Positions 46,005 through 53,093 of a stretch of 64,000 nt of DNA are shown here, piece by piece. Position 1 is the first letter of the stretch; the number at the start of each line of letters is the position of its first letter. Made by a program: the position numbers and the translations under genes. Origin of the DNA: Stenotrophomonas maltophilia (GTDB lineage: Bacteria > Pseudomonadota > Gammaproteobacteria > Xanthomonadales > Xanthomonadaceae); NCBI RefSeq assembly GCF_025642255.1, contig NZ_CP106759.1, forward strand, positions 1,639,501 to 1,703,500, in the 5' to 3' direction. The notes below the pieces were generated by a model. The model saw nothing but the letters and a program-made list of their open reading frames with translations, ran no database searches and had not been told where the DNA came from.

Positions 46005-46420
46005 GCGCTGTGGTCCTGCAGCAGACGCTGCAGGCTGACCAGCAGCGCCGTGGAACCTGCCAGGCCACCGATCACGATCAGCTTGAGCACATCGTGCTCG
46101 GGCGAATAGATCGTCTCCATGCGCAGCGGCTCATCGTCGGCCTCGCGGCCGGTGACGCGCGCATACAGGGCACGGACCAGGTCGGCGGCACGTGCCGCAC
46201 CGCATCCGGGAATATCCACCACCGTGGTCAGCTGTGGGCGCGCAGCGGAGGGCTCACGCACGGTGCCGGTGAACACGTCGAGGTCTTCAGCGGTGATGCG
46301 ATAGGACTTGCCGATGCGGGTCGCGCGCAGTTGGCCGCTACGGATATGCCGAAGGACGGTTTTGGGGTGCAGGCTGAGCTGCTGGGCAGCCTGTTCGACG
46401 GTTAGCAGCGCGGGGGACAT
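46001..46420 (-). CDS. Excisionase-like HTH protein
   Basis: 139 aa. The N-terminal ~50 aa is a MerR/excisionase-type DNA-binding helix-turn-helix (LTVEQAAQQLSLHPKTVLRH, then IRSGQLRATRIGKSYRI). The C-terminal ~85 aa is a separate domain with TTVVDIPGCGAARAADLVRALY and LKLIVIGGLAGSTALLVSLQ, a possible small ligand/sensor domain. It is the first gene of the operon with the hydrolase and DUF4180, so it is a candidate self-regulator, not a phage excisionase (no integrase nearby). The start is ATG 46420. Confidence 0.7.
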   Translation of the reverse strand: MSPALLTVEQAAQQLSLHPKTVLRHIRSGQLRATRIGKSYRITAEDLDVFTGTVREPSAARPQLTTVVDIPGCGAARAADLVRALYARVTGREADDEPLRMETIYSPEHDVLKLIVIGGLAGSTALLVSLQRLLQDHSA

Positions 46421-46553
46421 ATCGGAACTCGAGAACCATGTGCTCCCTATTGTTCCATAGAATGCAATTGGTGGGATCGATTGGGAGTTTTGCCGAGGCG
46501 GCGACAGGGGGGCATCTCCCTGGTGCCGCCTGCGCGGGCAGCCATCCCGACGA

Positions 46554-47018
46554 CTACGCTGGCTTGGCAAACACGTCCAGACCCTTGCCGGTCTCCAGCA
46601 ACGATTTCAGGCTGGACAGCACGATCGGCCAGCCCTGGCGGATGCCGGTATCCATGCCGCTGCCGGGTTCCAGATCGTCGTGGGTGACGGTCAGCCGCAC
46701 CATGTCCTGGTAGGGCACGATCTCGAAGGTGACCCGGCTGTAGCTGTCCGGGTTGTCGGCCTGCGAGGCCGCGGCCCAGGTGATGACCAGTCGCGAGGGT
46801 GGGGTGCTTTCCACCACTTCGCCGACCAGCTCGACCGAGCGCGTGTCGTTGGCGCGCACGTGCTGCCAGCGCGAGCCGGGTTTCCAGTCCGAGACGTTCT
46901 CGTGGCCCCAGTAGCGGCGGGCGATCTCGGGCCGGGTGATGGCCTCGAACACCTTCTGTGGCGTGGAAGCGATGTAGACCACGTGGATGAAGCGGGTGGA
47001 CGCTGCGGACATCGTCAT
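46554..47018 (-). CDS. SRPBCC/AHSA1-family protein
   Basis: 154 aa. The Bet v 1-like START fold is shown by FIHVVYIASTPQKVFEAITR PEIARRYWGHE near the N-terminus and VTFEIVPYQDMVRLTVTHDDLE in the middle. These proteins bind hydrophobic ligands or protect Hsp90-type partners. The ATG (47018) overlaps the stop of the ArsR gene, so both are translated together. ArsR/SRPBCC pairs are common and the regulator probably controls this gene. Confidence 0.85.
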   Translation of the reverse strand: MTMSAASTRFIHVVYIASTPQKVFEAITRPEIARRYWGHENVSDWKPGSRWQHVRANDTRSVELVGEVVESTPPSRLVITWAAASQADNPDSYSRVTFEIVPYQDMVRLTVTHDDLEPGSGMDTGIRQGWPIVLSSLKSLLETGKGLDVFAKPA

Positions 47019-47329
47019 TCTCCTTCCAGTTCTCGTTTCAGGTCATGCAGCAGGCTCAGGCGCTGCTGCTCGAACTTGCGTACCCAGCGCTCGTAGACGT
47101 CATGCAGCGGCACCGGGTTGATGAAGTGCAGCTTCTCGCGGCCACGGCGCACCGTGCTGATGAGGTTGGCGTCTTCCAGCAGGCCCAGGTGCTGGGTGAC
47201 CGATTGCCGGGCCATGTCCAGGTGTTCGCACAGCTGGCCCAACGTCTGGCCGTTGTCTGCGCAGAGCAGGTCCAGCAGCGTCCTGCGCGTGGGGTCGGCC
47301 AGGGCCTTGAACACCTTGTCTGCATCCAT
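47015..47329 (-). CDS. ArsR-family winged-helix regulator
   Basis: 104 aa. HTH: LFQALADPTRRT-like KVFKALADPTRRTLLDLLC, then GQTLGQLCEHLDMARQSVTQHLGLLEDANL and the wing. No CxC or other metal-binding cluster typical of SmtB/ArsR sensors is seen, so it may respond to another signal. It overlaps the SRPBCC gene by four bases. Its promoter (47337-47366) has the operator GCAGGTA-GG-TACCTGC in the spacer. The ATG lies about one base after the predicted transcription start, so the message may be leaderless. Confidence 0.88.
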   Translation of the reverse strand: MDADKVFKALADPTRRTLLDLLCADNGQTLGQLCEHLDMARQSVTQHLGLLEDANLISTVRRGREKLHFINPVPLHDVYERWVRKFEQQRLSLLHDLKRELEGE

Positions 47330-47336
47330 GGCGGAC

Positions 47337-47366
47337 AGAATAGGCAGGTAGGTACCTGCATGTCAA
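47337..47366 (-). promoter_or_regulatory. ArsR-SRPBCC promoter with operator in the spacer
   Basis: Minus strand: TTGACA (47366-47361), an 18-base spacer, TATTCT (47342-47337). The spacer holds the perfect inverted repeat GCAGGTA-GG-TACCTGC (47344-47359). It overlaps the end of the upstream SDR gene. Confidence 0.75.
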
Positions 47367-48199
47367 CCGCCGTCGGTGGATCGGCTCACGACCTCCCACT
47401 GGTCGATGCGGCTGGACATGGCCTGCAGCTTGTCACGCACACGTTGCACGGCATCGCTGCCCAGCAACAGGTGGCTGGGCGGTGCGTCGCTGTTGATGAT
47501 CTTCAGCATGGCCTGCGCCGCCTTTTCCGGATCGCCCAGCTGATGACCGCTCTTGGCCTCGCGCGTACTGCGGATGGGGTCGAACAAGGCGTCGTAATCT
47601 CCAATGCTGCGCGGTGCGCGCACCATCGAACGGCCGGCCCAGTCGGTGCGGAACGATCCCGGCGCGACGGCCGTGACGTGGATGCCGAACGCGGCCACTT
47701 CCTGGCCCAGCACCTCGCTGATGCCCTCCAGTGCGAACTTGCTGCCGCAGTACCAGGCGATGCCGGGCAGGGTGATGAAGCCGCCCATCGAGGTGATGTT
47801 GAGGATGTGGCCACGGCGGCGCGCGCGCATGCGCGGCAGTACGGCCTTGATGAGCGCGGCGGGGCCGAACACGTTGACCTCGAACTGGTGGCGCAGTTCG
47901 TCCAGCGTGGATTCCTCGAGGATGCCTTCGTGGCCATAGCCGGCGTTGTTGACCAGCACGTCGATGGCGCCGATGCCGCTTTCGATGGCATCGACCAGCG
48001 TGTTGATGGAGGCGTGGTCGGTGACGTCCAGCAGGCGGCCGAACGCGCGGCCGGGAGCGAGGGATTCAAACGCCTGGCGGGCCGGTTCGTTGCGCACGGT
48101 ACCGACCACGCGGTGGCCGGCCTGCAGGGCCTGTTCGGCGAGGGCGCGGCCGAAGCCGCTGCTGACGCCGGTGATGAGCAGCAGACGGGAGGGGGACAT
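47363..48199 (-). CDS. Short-chain dehydrogenase/reductase
   Basis: 278 aa, classical SDR. NAD(P) site TGVSSGFG near residue 10, NNAG near 85, catalytic Ser in ITSMGG and Tyr-x3-Lys in WYCGSKFALEG near 150. The family is broad; the length and C-terminal extension resemble the oxidoreductases regulated by divergent AraC genes. It is divergent from the AraC gene at 48302. The ATG 48199 is the only good start; the open frame upstream is AraC antisense. Confidence 0.87.
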   Translation of the reverse strand: MSPSRLLLITGVSSGFGRALAEQALQAGHRVVGTVRNEPARQAFESLAPGRAFGRLLDVTDHASINTLVDAIESGIGAIDVLVNNAGYGHEGILEESTLDELRHQFEVNVFGPAALIKAVLPRMRARRRGHILNITSMGGFITLPGIAWYCGSKFALEGISEVLGQEVAAFGIHVTAVAPGSFRTDWAGRSMVRAPRSIGDYDALFDPIRSTREAKSGHQLGDPEKAAQAMLKIINSDAPPSHLLLGSDAVQRVRDKLQAMSSRIDQWEVVSRSTDGG

Positions 48200-48301
48200 G
48201 GTGATGGCCTCATGGAAAGCGGGCTTGCACAGTAGTGCTTGTGGGGGATGCCCTACAGGCCTAAGCTTCGGCCGATCTTGCCTATTCCTCTGAGGTGTGC
48301 G

Positions 48302-49255
48302 GTGCGGTCTGGCGATGATCCGGTGCAGCAGGATGCGCAGGCGCGCATGGTGGGGCTGCTGCACGCGTTGGCGCCGGAGGAGGGCTACACGCTCACCGCC
48401 GTGCCGGGCGTACGCCTGCTGCGCTCGAACCGGCCGCTGGCGCGCACGCCGGTGCTGTACGACCCGGGCATCGTGATCGTCTGCCAGGGCGTCAAGCGCG
48501 GCTACCTGGGCGGGCAGGTCTACCAGTACGACGCGCAGCACTACCTGGCGGTGTCGGTGCCGGTGCCGTTCACCATGGAAACCGACGCGTCGGCGGAGGC
48601 GCCGTTGCTGGCGATCTACCTGCACCTGGACCTGCAGCTGGCGGCGGAGCTGCTGCTTGCGCTGGATGCGCATGAGGCGCCGGGGCAGACACACGCGCGC
48701 AGCATGATGGCCAGCCCGATGGACCCGCCGATGCAGGCCACGGTGATACGGCTGCTGCATGCGCTGGGCGACACACGGGAAGCGGCAGTGTTGGGCCCGG
48801 CGCTGGTGCGCGAGGTGTACTTCCGCGTGCTGACCGGCGCGCAGGGCGCTGCGATGCGCGAGGCGCTGGCCATGCGCGGCCGTTTCGGCAGCATCGGCCG
48901 GGCGTTGCGGCAGATCCATGCGGCCTATGCCACGGCGCTGGACGTGGCACACCTGGCGGCGGAGGCGGGGATGAGCGTGGCGACCTTCCACGATCACTTC
49001 CGTGACGTCACCGGCACTTCGCCCATGCAGTACGTGAAGTCCACGCGCCTGCACCAGGCGCGGTTGCTGATGCTGCGCCAGGGGATGACCGCCGAAGCGG
49101 CGTCGCTGGCGGTGGGGTATGCCAGCCCGTCGCAGTTCAACCGGGAGTTCAAGCGTCTGTTCGGCCTGCCGCCGGCGGCGGAAGTGGCGCGGATGCGGCG
49201 CAGCTTCGCGGTGCCGCCCGCGCCAGCCGGTGCGCTGTATGTGTCTTCCCACTGA
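48302..49255 (+). CDS. AraC-family regulator (AraC_N type)
   Basis: 317 aa. The N-terminal AraC_N (cupin-like) domain (RSNRPLARTPVLYDPGIVIV, then CQGVKRGYLGGQVYQYD) and the C-terminal two-HTH AraC domain (LAAEAGMSVATFHDHFRDVT; AVGYASPSQFNREFKRLFGL) are intact. The start is GTG 48302, because GAGG lies 6 bases before it; longer in-frame starts upstream have no family support. It is divergent from the SDR gene and probably controls it. Confidence 0.85.
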   Translation: MRSGDDPVQQDAQARMVGLLHALAPEEGYTLTAVPGVRLLRSNRPLARTPVLYDPGIVIVCQGVKRGYLGGQVYQYDAQHYLAVSVPVPFTMETDASAEAPLLAIYLHLDLQLAAELLLALDAHEAPGQTHARSMMASPMDPPMQATVIRLLHALGDTREAAVLGPALVREVYFRVLTGAQGAAMREALAMRGRFGSIGRALRQIHAAYATALDVAHLAAEAGMSVATFHDHFRDVTGTSPMQYVKSTRLHQARLLMLRQGMTAEAASLAVGYASPSQFNREFKRLFGLPPAAEVARMRRSFAVPPAPAGALYVSSH

Positions 49256-49273
49256 ACGGCGCGGGTCGGCCCG

Positions 49274-49303
49274 TTGACAGGCCTATCTACCTACTAGTAG
49301 GTT
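49274..49303 (+). promoter_or_regulatory. TetR promoter and palindromic operator, site 1
   Basis: TTGACA (49274-49279), 18-base spacer, TAGGTT (49298-49303). The 14-bp palindrome ACCTACTAGTAGGT (49289-49302) overlaps the -10. The TetR ATG follows at 49310. Confidence 0.7.
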
Positions 49304-49309
49304 TGCGCC

Positions 49310-49894
49310 ATGAAAGAGTCGCTGTCCCCGAAGGCGCTGGAGATTCTGGCGCAGGCCCGTTCCCTGCTGGAAGCCGGTGGTTACAACGGTTTCAGCTACG
49401 CGGACGTGTCCGCGCGGGTGAACATCAGCAAGGCCAGCATCCATCACCACTTCCCCAGCAAGGCCGATCTGGTGCGCACGGTGGTGGTGCTGTACCGGGC
49501 CGAGGCGCGCGAGGGACTGGCACTGCTGGACCGGCAGCTGGGTGATCCGCTGCTGGAGCTCAACGCCTATGTCGATTACTGGTCCAGCTGCATTGCCGGC
49601 GGAACGGCGTCGTTCTGCATCTGCGCGATGCTGGCCGCGGAAGCACCGATGATCCCGGTGGAGATTGCCGAGGAGGTGCGCGGCCACTTCGAGGACCTGA
49701 CCGAGTGGTTGACCCGTACCCTGCTGAAGGGCGCTGCGCAGGGGCAGCTGCGCCTGCAGGGCCCGGCGGACGACGAAGCCAAGGCGTTCATGGCGTCCGT
49801 GCACGGTGCGATGCTGGCGGCGCGGGGGTTTGGCGATGCGGCCACCTTCGCGGCCCTGGCGCGGCTGGCGATCGCGCGGGTGAGCGCCGCCTGA
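49310..49894 (+). CDS. TetR/AcrR-family regulator
   Basis: 194 aa. HTH at ~10-55 (ALEILAQARSLLEAGGYNGFSYADV, SARVNISKASIHHHFPSKAD). The ligand domain has two adjacent cysteines near residue 105 (SFCICAM), possibly redox- or electrophile-responsive, though this is speculation. An identical palindrome, ACCTACTAGTAGGT, lies in front of this gene and of the next, so it probably represses both. The short leader suggests a near-leaderless message. Confidence 0.9.
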   Translation: MKESLSPKALEILAQARSLLEAGGYNGFSYADVSARVNISKASIHHHFPSKADLVRTVVVLYRAEAREGLALLDRQLGDPLLELNAYVDYWSSCIAGGTASFCICAMLAAEAPMIPVEIAEEVRGHFEDLTEWLTRTLLKGAAQGQLRLQGPADDEAKAFMASVHGAMLAARGFGDAATFAALARLAIARVSAA

Positions 49895-49935
49895 GAACTG
49901 TATGCGGAAGGCCTGCGGCAACGCGGGTCTTCTTT

Positions 49936-49965
49936 TTGCCCACCAAGCCTACCTACTAGTAGGTT
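49936..49965 (+). promoter_or_regulatory. TetR operator/promoter, site 2
   Basis: TTGCCC (49936-49941), 18-base spacer, TAGGTT (49960-49965), overlapped by the same palindrome ACCTACTAGTAGGT (49951-49964), before the membrane-protein gene. Confidence 0.7.
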
Positions 49966-49990
49966 TATTGAAGCCCAATGGAGTACTCCC

Positions 49991-50476
49991 ATGCCACACC
50001 CGCTGTCCGCCCTCGGCGTCATCCACACTGCCGTCAGCCTGCTTCCCATCGTGGCCGGTCTCTATGGCTTGGTCCGCCACCGCGCCATCGATCCGGCCAC
50101 GCGTGCCGGCAAGCTCTACCTGCTGGGCCTGGTGTTGTCGGTGGCAACCTCGTTCACCGTGTCCAGCACGGGCGGACTCAATCCCGGCCACGCCTTTGGC
50201 GTGATCGTGCTGCTGGTTGCTTTCGGCGGGGTGCTAGCCGCGCGCCTGCGCTTCCTGGGGCGGGCGGCGCGGTATCTGTCCACCTTCGCGTTGTCGTTCA
50301 GCTTCCTGCTCTCGCTGGTGCCGGGTGTGAATGAAACGCTGACCCGCATCCCGGTGGCACATCCGATTGCGGCCGCGCCGATGGCTCCGGTCGTGCTGCA
50401 GACCTTGCTGGGGTGTTTCGTGGTGTTCGTGCTCGGTTTCATCGCACAGTGCTGGCGGATGCGTGGCCGCCGCTGA
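49991..50476 (+). CDS. Small membrane protein regulated by the TetR
   Basis: 161 aa with about four transmembrane helices (residues ~7-27, 45-63, 68-85, 130-155), short loops and a basic C-terminus (RMRGRR). The N-terminus MPHPLSALGVIHTAVSLLPI and GLNPGHAFGVIVLL resemble uncharacterised membrane proteins that I cannot name. It follows the TetR gene and its promoter holds the same operator, so it is the likely target of that repressor; small membrane targets of TetR proteins often concern efflux or stress, but the function is unknown. Confidence 0.7.
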   Translation: MPHPLSALGVIHTAVSLLPIVAGLYGLVRHRAIDPATRAGKLYLLGLVLSVATSFTVSSTGGLNPGHAFGVIVLLVAFGGVLAARLRFLGRAARYLSTFALSFSFLLSLVPGVNETLTRIPVAHPIAAAPMAPVVLQTLLGCFVVFVLGFIAQCWRMRGRR

Positions 50477-50500
50477 GAACGGGCGCCGCGGCGACGCTGC

Positions 50501-51745
50501 TCAGTCTGCCAGCGGCGGCGGCGCGTCTTCGCCATAGGTGGCGTAGGCGCTGCCGCAGGTGGCCACCGCAGCGGCCGCCGCGGGCAGGCCGGTGGCGCGG
50601 ATGCCACGCCGTGTATCGCGGTCGAACATTTCCGCGTAGCGTTCGGCGGCCAGCGCGTCATCAGGCAGCACATACAGCAGCACGCGCTGCAGGGTTGACT
50701 GGCCATCGAGGGGCTGCGGCGTGCGGAACGCCGGTACCTGCACGCGGGCGCTGTGCCAGCGCATCGGCTCGCTGCTGGTCTGCCAGCGGACCTGCAGGGG
50801 CTGATCGAGCGGAAGCAGCGCGGCGCCGTCCGGGTAGCCGTAGGCGGTGCAGTCCGCGGGTGGCGTCGGGATGTTGGCGATGGCGCCGTCACCGATGTCC
50901 AGCGTGAGGCCATTGACCTCCATCCGCACGATGGGCGCACCGCCGTAGTTGTGGACCTTGAACAGCGCCAGGCCTTCGAAGCGGCTGCGCTCCAGATCAT
51001 CTGCGGTAGTGCCGCTGAGGCGTGCGAGCGCGGGCGCGACCTCCACATGATCGCGGTAGTGGTAATAGAGGTGCACCAGTTCCGGCGTGCCCGGGCGTCT
51101 CCATGCCGCGTTGAAGGGCGCAAGGTCCGGATAGGGGCGGCGCAGCAGGGGCACGTCGGTGACGGCACGATCTCCAGAGGGCGTGGCGTAGCGGTAGTGG
51201 TCCACCGAGCGCTTCAAGCGCCCGTCTTCATACGGGAATGCCCTGTCTGCATCGGACTGCGCGTTGGGGTAGCGGTGGAAGGCGATGAAACGTTCGGGCG
51301 TGTCGCCCTGCATGGGCAGGTCCGGGCCAGCGCCGGAGCCGGTGGATGCATACGGCGAGGTGTCCAGCCACAGCGGTTGCCCGCTGAGATTGACGTGCAG
51401 TTCCGCGATGGCGGCACGCGAGCCGCCGGCGAAGCTGTCCCAGGTGTTCTGCAGGGAGTGCCACAGCGGAACGATGAGCATGGCTGCGGCGGTGGGCACG
51501 AACATCACAGCGTGCACGCGGCCGGGCACCTGGCCACGGTCCCGTACCATGTAGCGCAGCCACGCCAGCGCAAGCACCAGCAGCAACGGTACGCCCACCC
51601 AGATCGCCAGGGTGGCCAGCGCCACAACGCCCCAACCCAGATTGGGGGTGGCCACGGCGATGAGCGAAAGGGTGGCGATGAACGCCGCCAGCACCAGCGA
51701 CACGCCTATCCCGAAGCGGTAGTTCCTGTAAGGGCGGTCAGTCAT
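50501..51745 (-). CDS. Membrane protein of unknown function
   Basis: 414 aa. The N-terminal ~110 aa has three transmembrane helices (FGIGVSLVLAAFIATLSLIA, GVVALATLAIWVGVPLLLVL, then VMFVPTAAAMLIVPLWHSL). The remaining ~300 aa is a soluble domain, presumably periplasmic, with sugar-binding-like beta strands (QPLWLDTSPYAS; GGAPIVRMEVNGLTLDIGDG). I do not recognise the family. ATG 51745 is taken; a GTG one codon upstream is an alternative. Confidence 0.65.
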   Translation of the reverse strand: MTDRPYRNYRFGIGVSLVLAAFIATLSLIAVATPNLGWGVVALATLAIWVGVPLLLVLALAWLRYMVRDRGQVPGRVHAVMFVPTAAAMLIVPLWHSLQNTWDSFAGGSRAAIAELHVNLSGQPLWLDTSPYASTGSGAGPDLPMQGDTPERFIAFHRYPNAQSDADRAFPYEDGRLKRSVDHYRYATPSGDRAVTDVPLLRRPYPDLAPFNAAWRRPGTPELVHLYYHYRDHVEVAPALARLSGTTADDLERSRFEGLALFKVHNYGGAPIVRMEVNGLTLDIGDGAIANIPTPPADCTAYGYPDGAALLPLDQPLQVRWQTSSEPMRWHSARVQVPAFRTPQPLDGQSTLQRVLLYVLPDDALAAERYAEMFDRDTRRGIRATGLPAAAAAVATCGSAYATYGEDAPPPLAD

Positions 51746-51831
51746 CACCGTTCCATCGGCCTGCGGGACATGGCGATATCTTGCCGGTCCGATGGCGGCG
51801 TGGAAAGGCGGACGTTGCCGCAGGCCTACCC

Positions 51832-52833
51832 TCAGCAGCCGACCAGTCGATCGGCTTCGATGCCCTGCCGATGCAGGCTGCGGTACTCGGTGGGGCTGGC
51901 ATCGACCAGCCCGCGGAAATGGCGGCGGAACGATTCCTGTGAGCCGAAACCGGCCTGCTCGGCGACCCAGTGCAGGGGGCGGTCGGTGGTTTCCAGCAGT
52001 TCGCGGGCGAAAGCCACCCGTTCGCGGATCAGCCAGTCAATGGGTGACAGGCCGGTGGCGTCGAGGAACTGCCGTTGCAGGGTGCGTTGGCTCAACGCAG
52101 CCTGTTCGGCCAGGCTGCCCAGCGAGTGCGGTTCGCGCAGATTGCGCCGCATCCATTCCATCAGCTTGGCCAGGCGCGTCGGCTCGCCGCTGGGAATGGC
52201 GCGGCTGACGCGCTGGCTGCGCCCGGCATCACGCCAGGGCGCCAGCACCAGGCGCTCGGCAACGAGGTTGGCCACGCGCGCGCCGTAATCCTTGCGCACC
52301 ATGTGCAGCATCATGTCCATGCCGGTGGCCGAACCGGCCGAGGTGATGATGCTGCCGGCGTCGACGTAGAGCACGTCGTCGCGCACGCCGATGCGGGGGA
52401 ACTGCTGCGCAAGCGTTTCGGTGAGCCGCCAGTGGGTGGTGGCCTGGCGGCCATCGAGCAGGCCGGCCCAGGCCAGCACGAAGGCGCCGGAGCAGATCGA
52501 GGCGATGCGGGCGCCGCGCGCGTGGGCGCGGACGAGCGCATGAAGCAACGCCTGCGGCGGGCGTTCACTGGGTTCGCGCCAACCGGGAATGACGATGATG
52601 TCCGCATCGTCCACCGCGTTGAGATCATGCGGCAACTGCACCTGCGTATTGCCGAGCATGCGCAGTGCACCGGGTTCGCCCGCGCACAGCTGCGTGCGGT
52701 ACCACGCCACGCCCAGTTCCGGACGCACCGGTGCGAACAGGCCCACCGCACAACCGAACTCGAACAGGCCCTGGCCGTGGCAGGCCACGATGGCGACGGT
52801 CGGCGCGGTGGGATCGGCAGCGTGGATGGGCAT
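51832..52833 (-). CDS. GATase1-like/AraC regulator, FtrA type
   Basis: 333 aa. The N-terminal half is a DJ-1/PfpI-like glutamine-amidotransferase fold (VAIVACHGQGLFEFGCAVGL and IASICSGAFVLAWAGLL); the C-terminal half is a two-HTH AraC domain (LAEQAALSQRTLQRQFLDAT; AEQAGFGSQESFRRHFRG). FtrA/GlxA-type regulators often control amine, arginine or sulfur-compound catabolism. It is divergent from the TonB-receptor/monooxygenase cluster (start 53094), 260 bases away, and is a candidate regulator of it. Confidence 0.87.
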   Translation of the reverse strand: MPIHAADPTAPTVAIVACHGQGLFEFGCAVGLFAPVRPELGVAWYRTQLCAGEPGALRMLGNTQVQLPHDLNAVDDADIIVIPGWREPSERPPQALLHALVRAHARGARIASICSGAFVLAWAGLLDGRQATTHWRLTETLAQQFPRIGVRDDVLYVDAGSIITSAGSATGMDMMLHMVRKDYGARVANLVAERLVLAPWRDAGRSQRVSRAIPSGEPTRLAKLMEWMRRNLREPHSLGSLAEQAALSQRTLQRQFLDATGLSPIDWLIRERVAFARELLETTDRPLHWVAEQAGFGSQESFRRHFRGLVDASPTEYRSLHRQGIEADRLVGC

Positions 52834-52912
52834 GGCCTGATGCTACCGGTGATGGTGCATGCCGCCGCGTGGCATGCGGTCATGAGGTGATGCCTGCGGG
52901 ATATATGGCGGC

Positions 52913-52952
52913 TGGGGTCGGATCCGTTTCCTTCGAAAGGGATCCGACCCCA
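52913..52952. repeat. GGGGTC-type dispersed palindrome, copy 5
   Basis: TGGGGTCGGATCCGTTTCC pairs with GAAAGGGATCCGACCCCA, between the FtrA-type gene and the TonB receptor gene. Confidence 0.7.
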
Positions 52953-53093
52953 TGCAAGTGCGCTGCCTAACGTCATTACCAGCGGTCATGTGGGTGGCCG
53001 GATGTTACGGCTGGGTGACGCGATCACGCCTGTCGTGGCGAGTGAACAGGCCCTTGAATGGAACCGTGTTTCCGGCCCACCCCACGAGCCCCC

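Noticed and set aside
46001..46420. Phage excisionase, hence a prophage remnant
   Set aside because: No integrase, tail, capsid or att repeats nearby; the gene has a separate C-terminal domain and overlaps a hydrolase gene.
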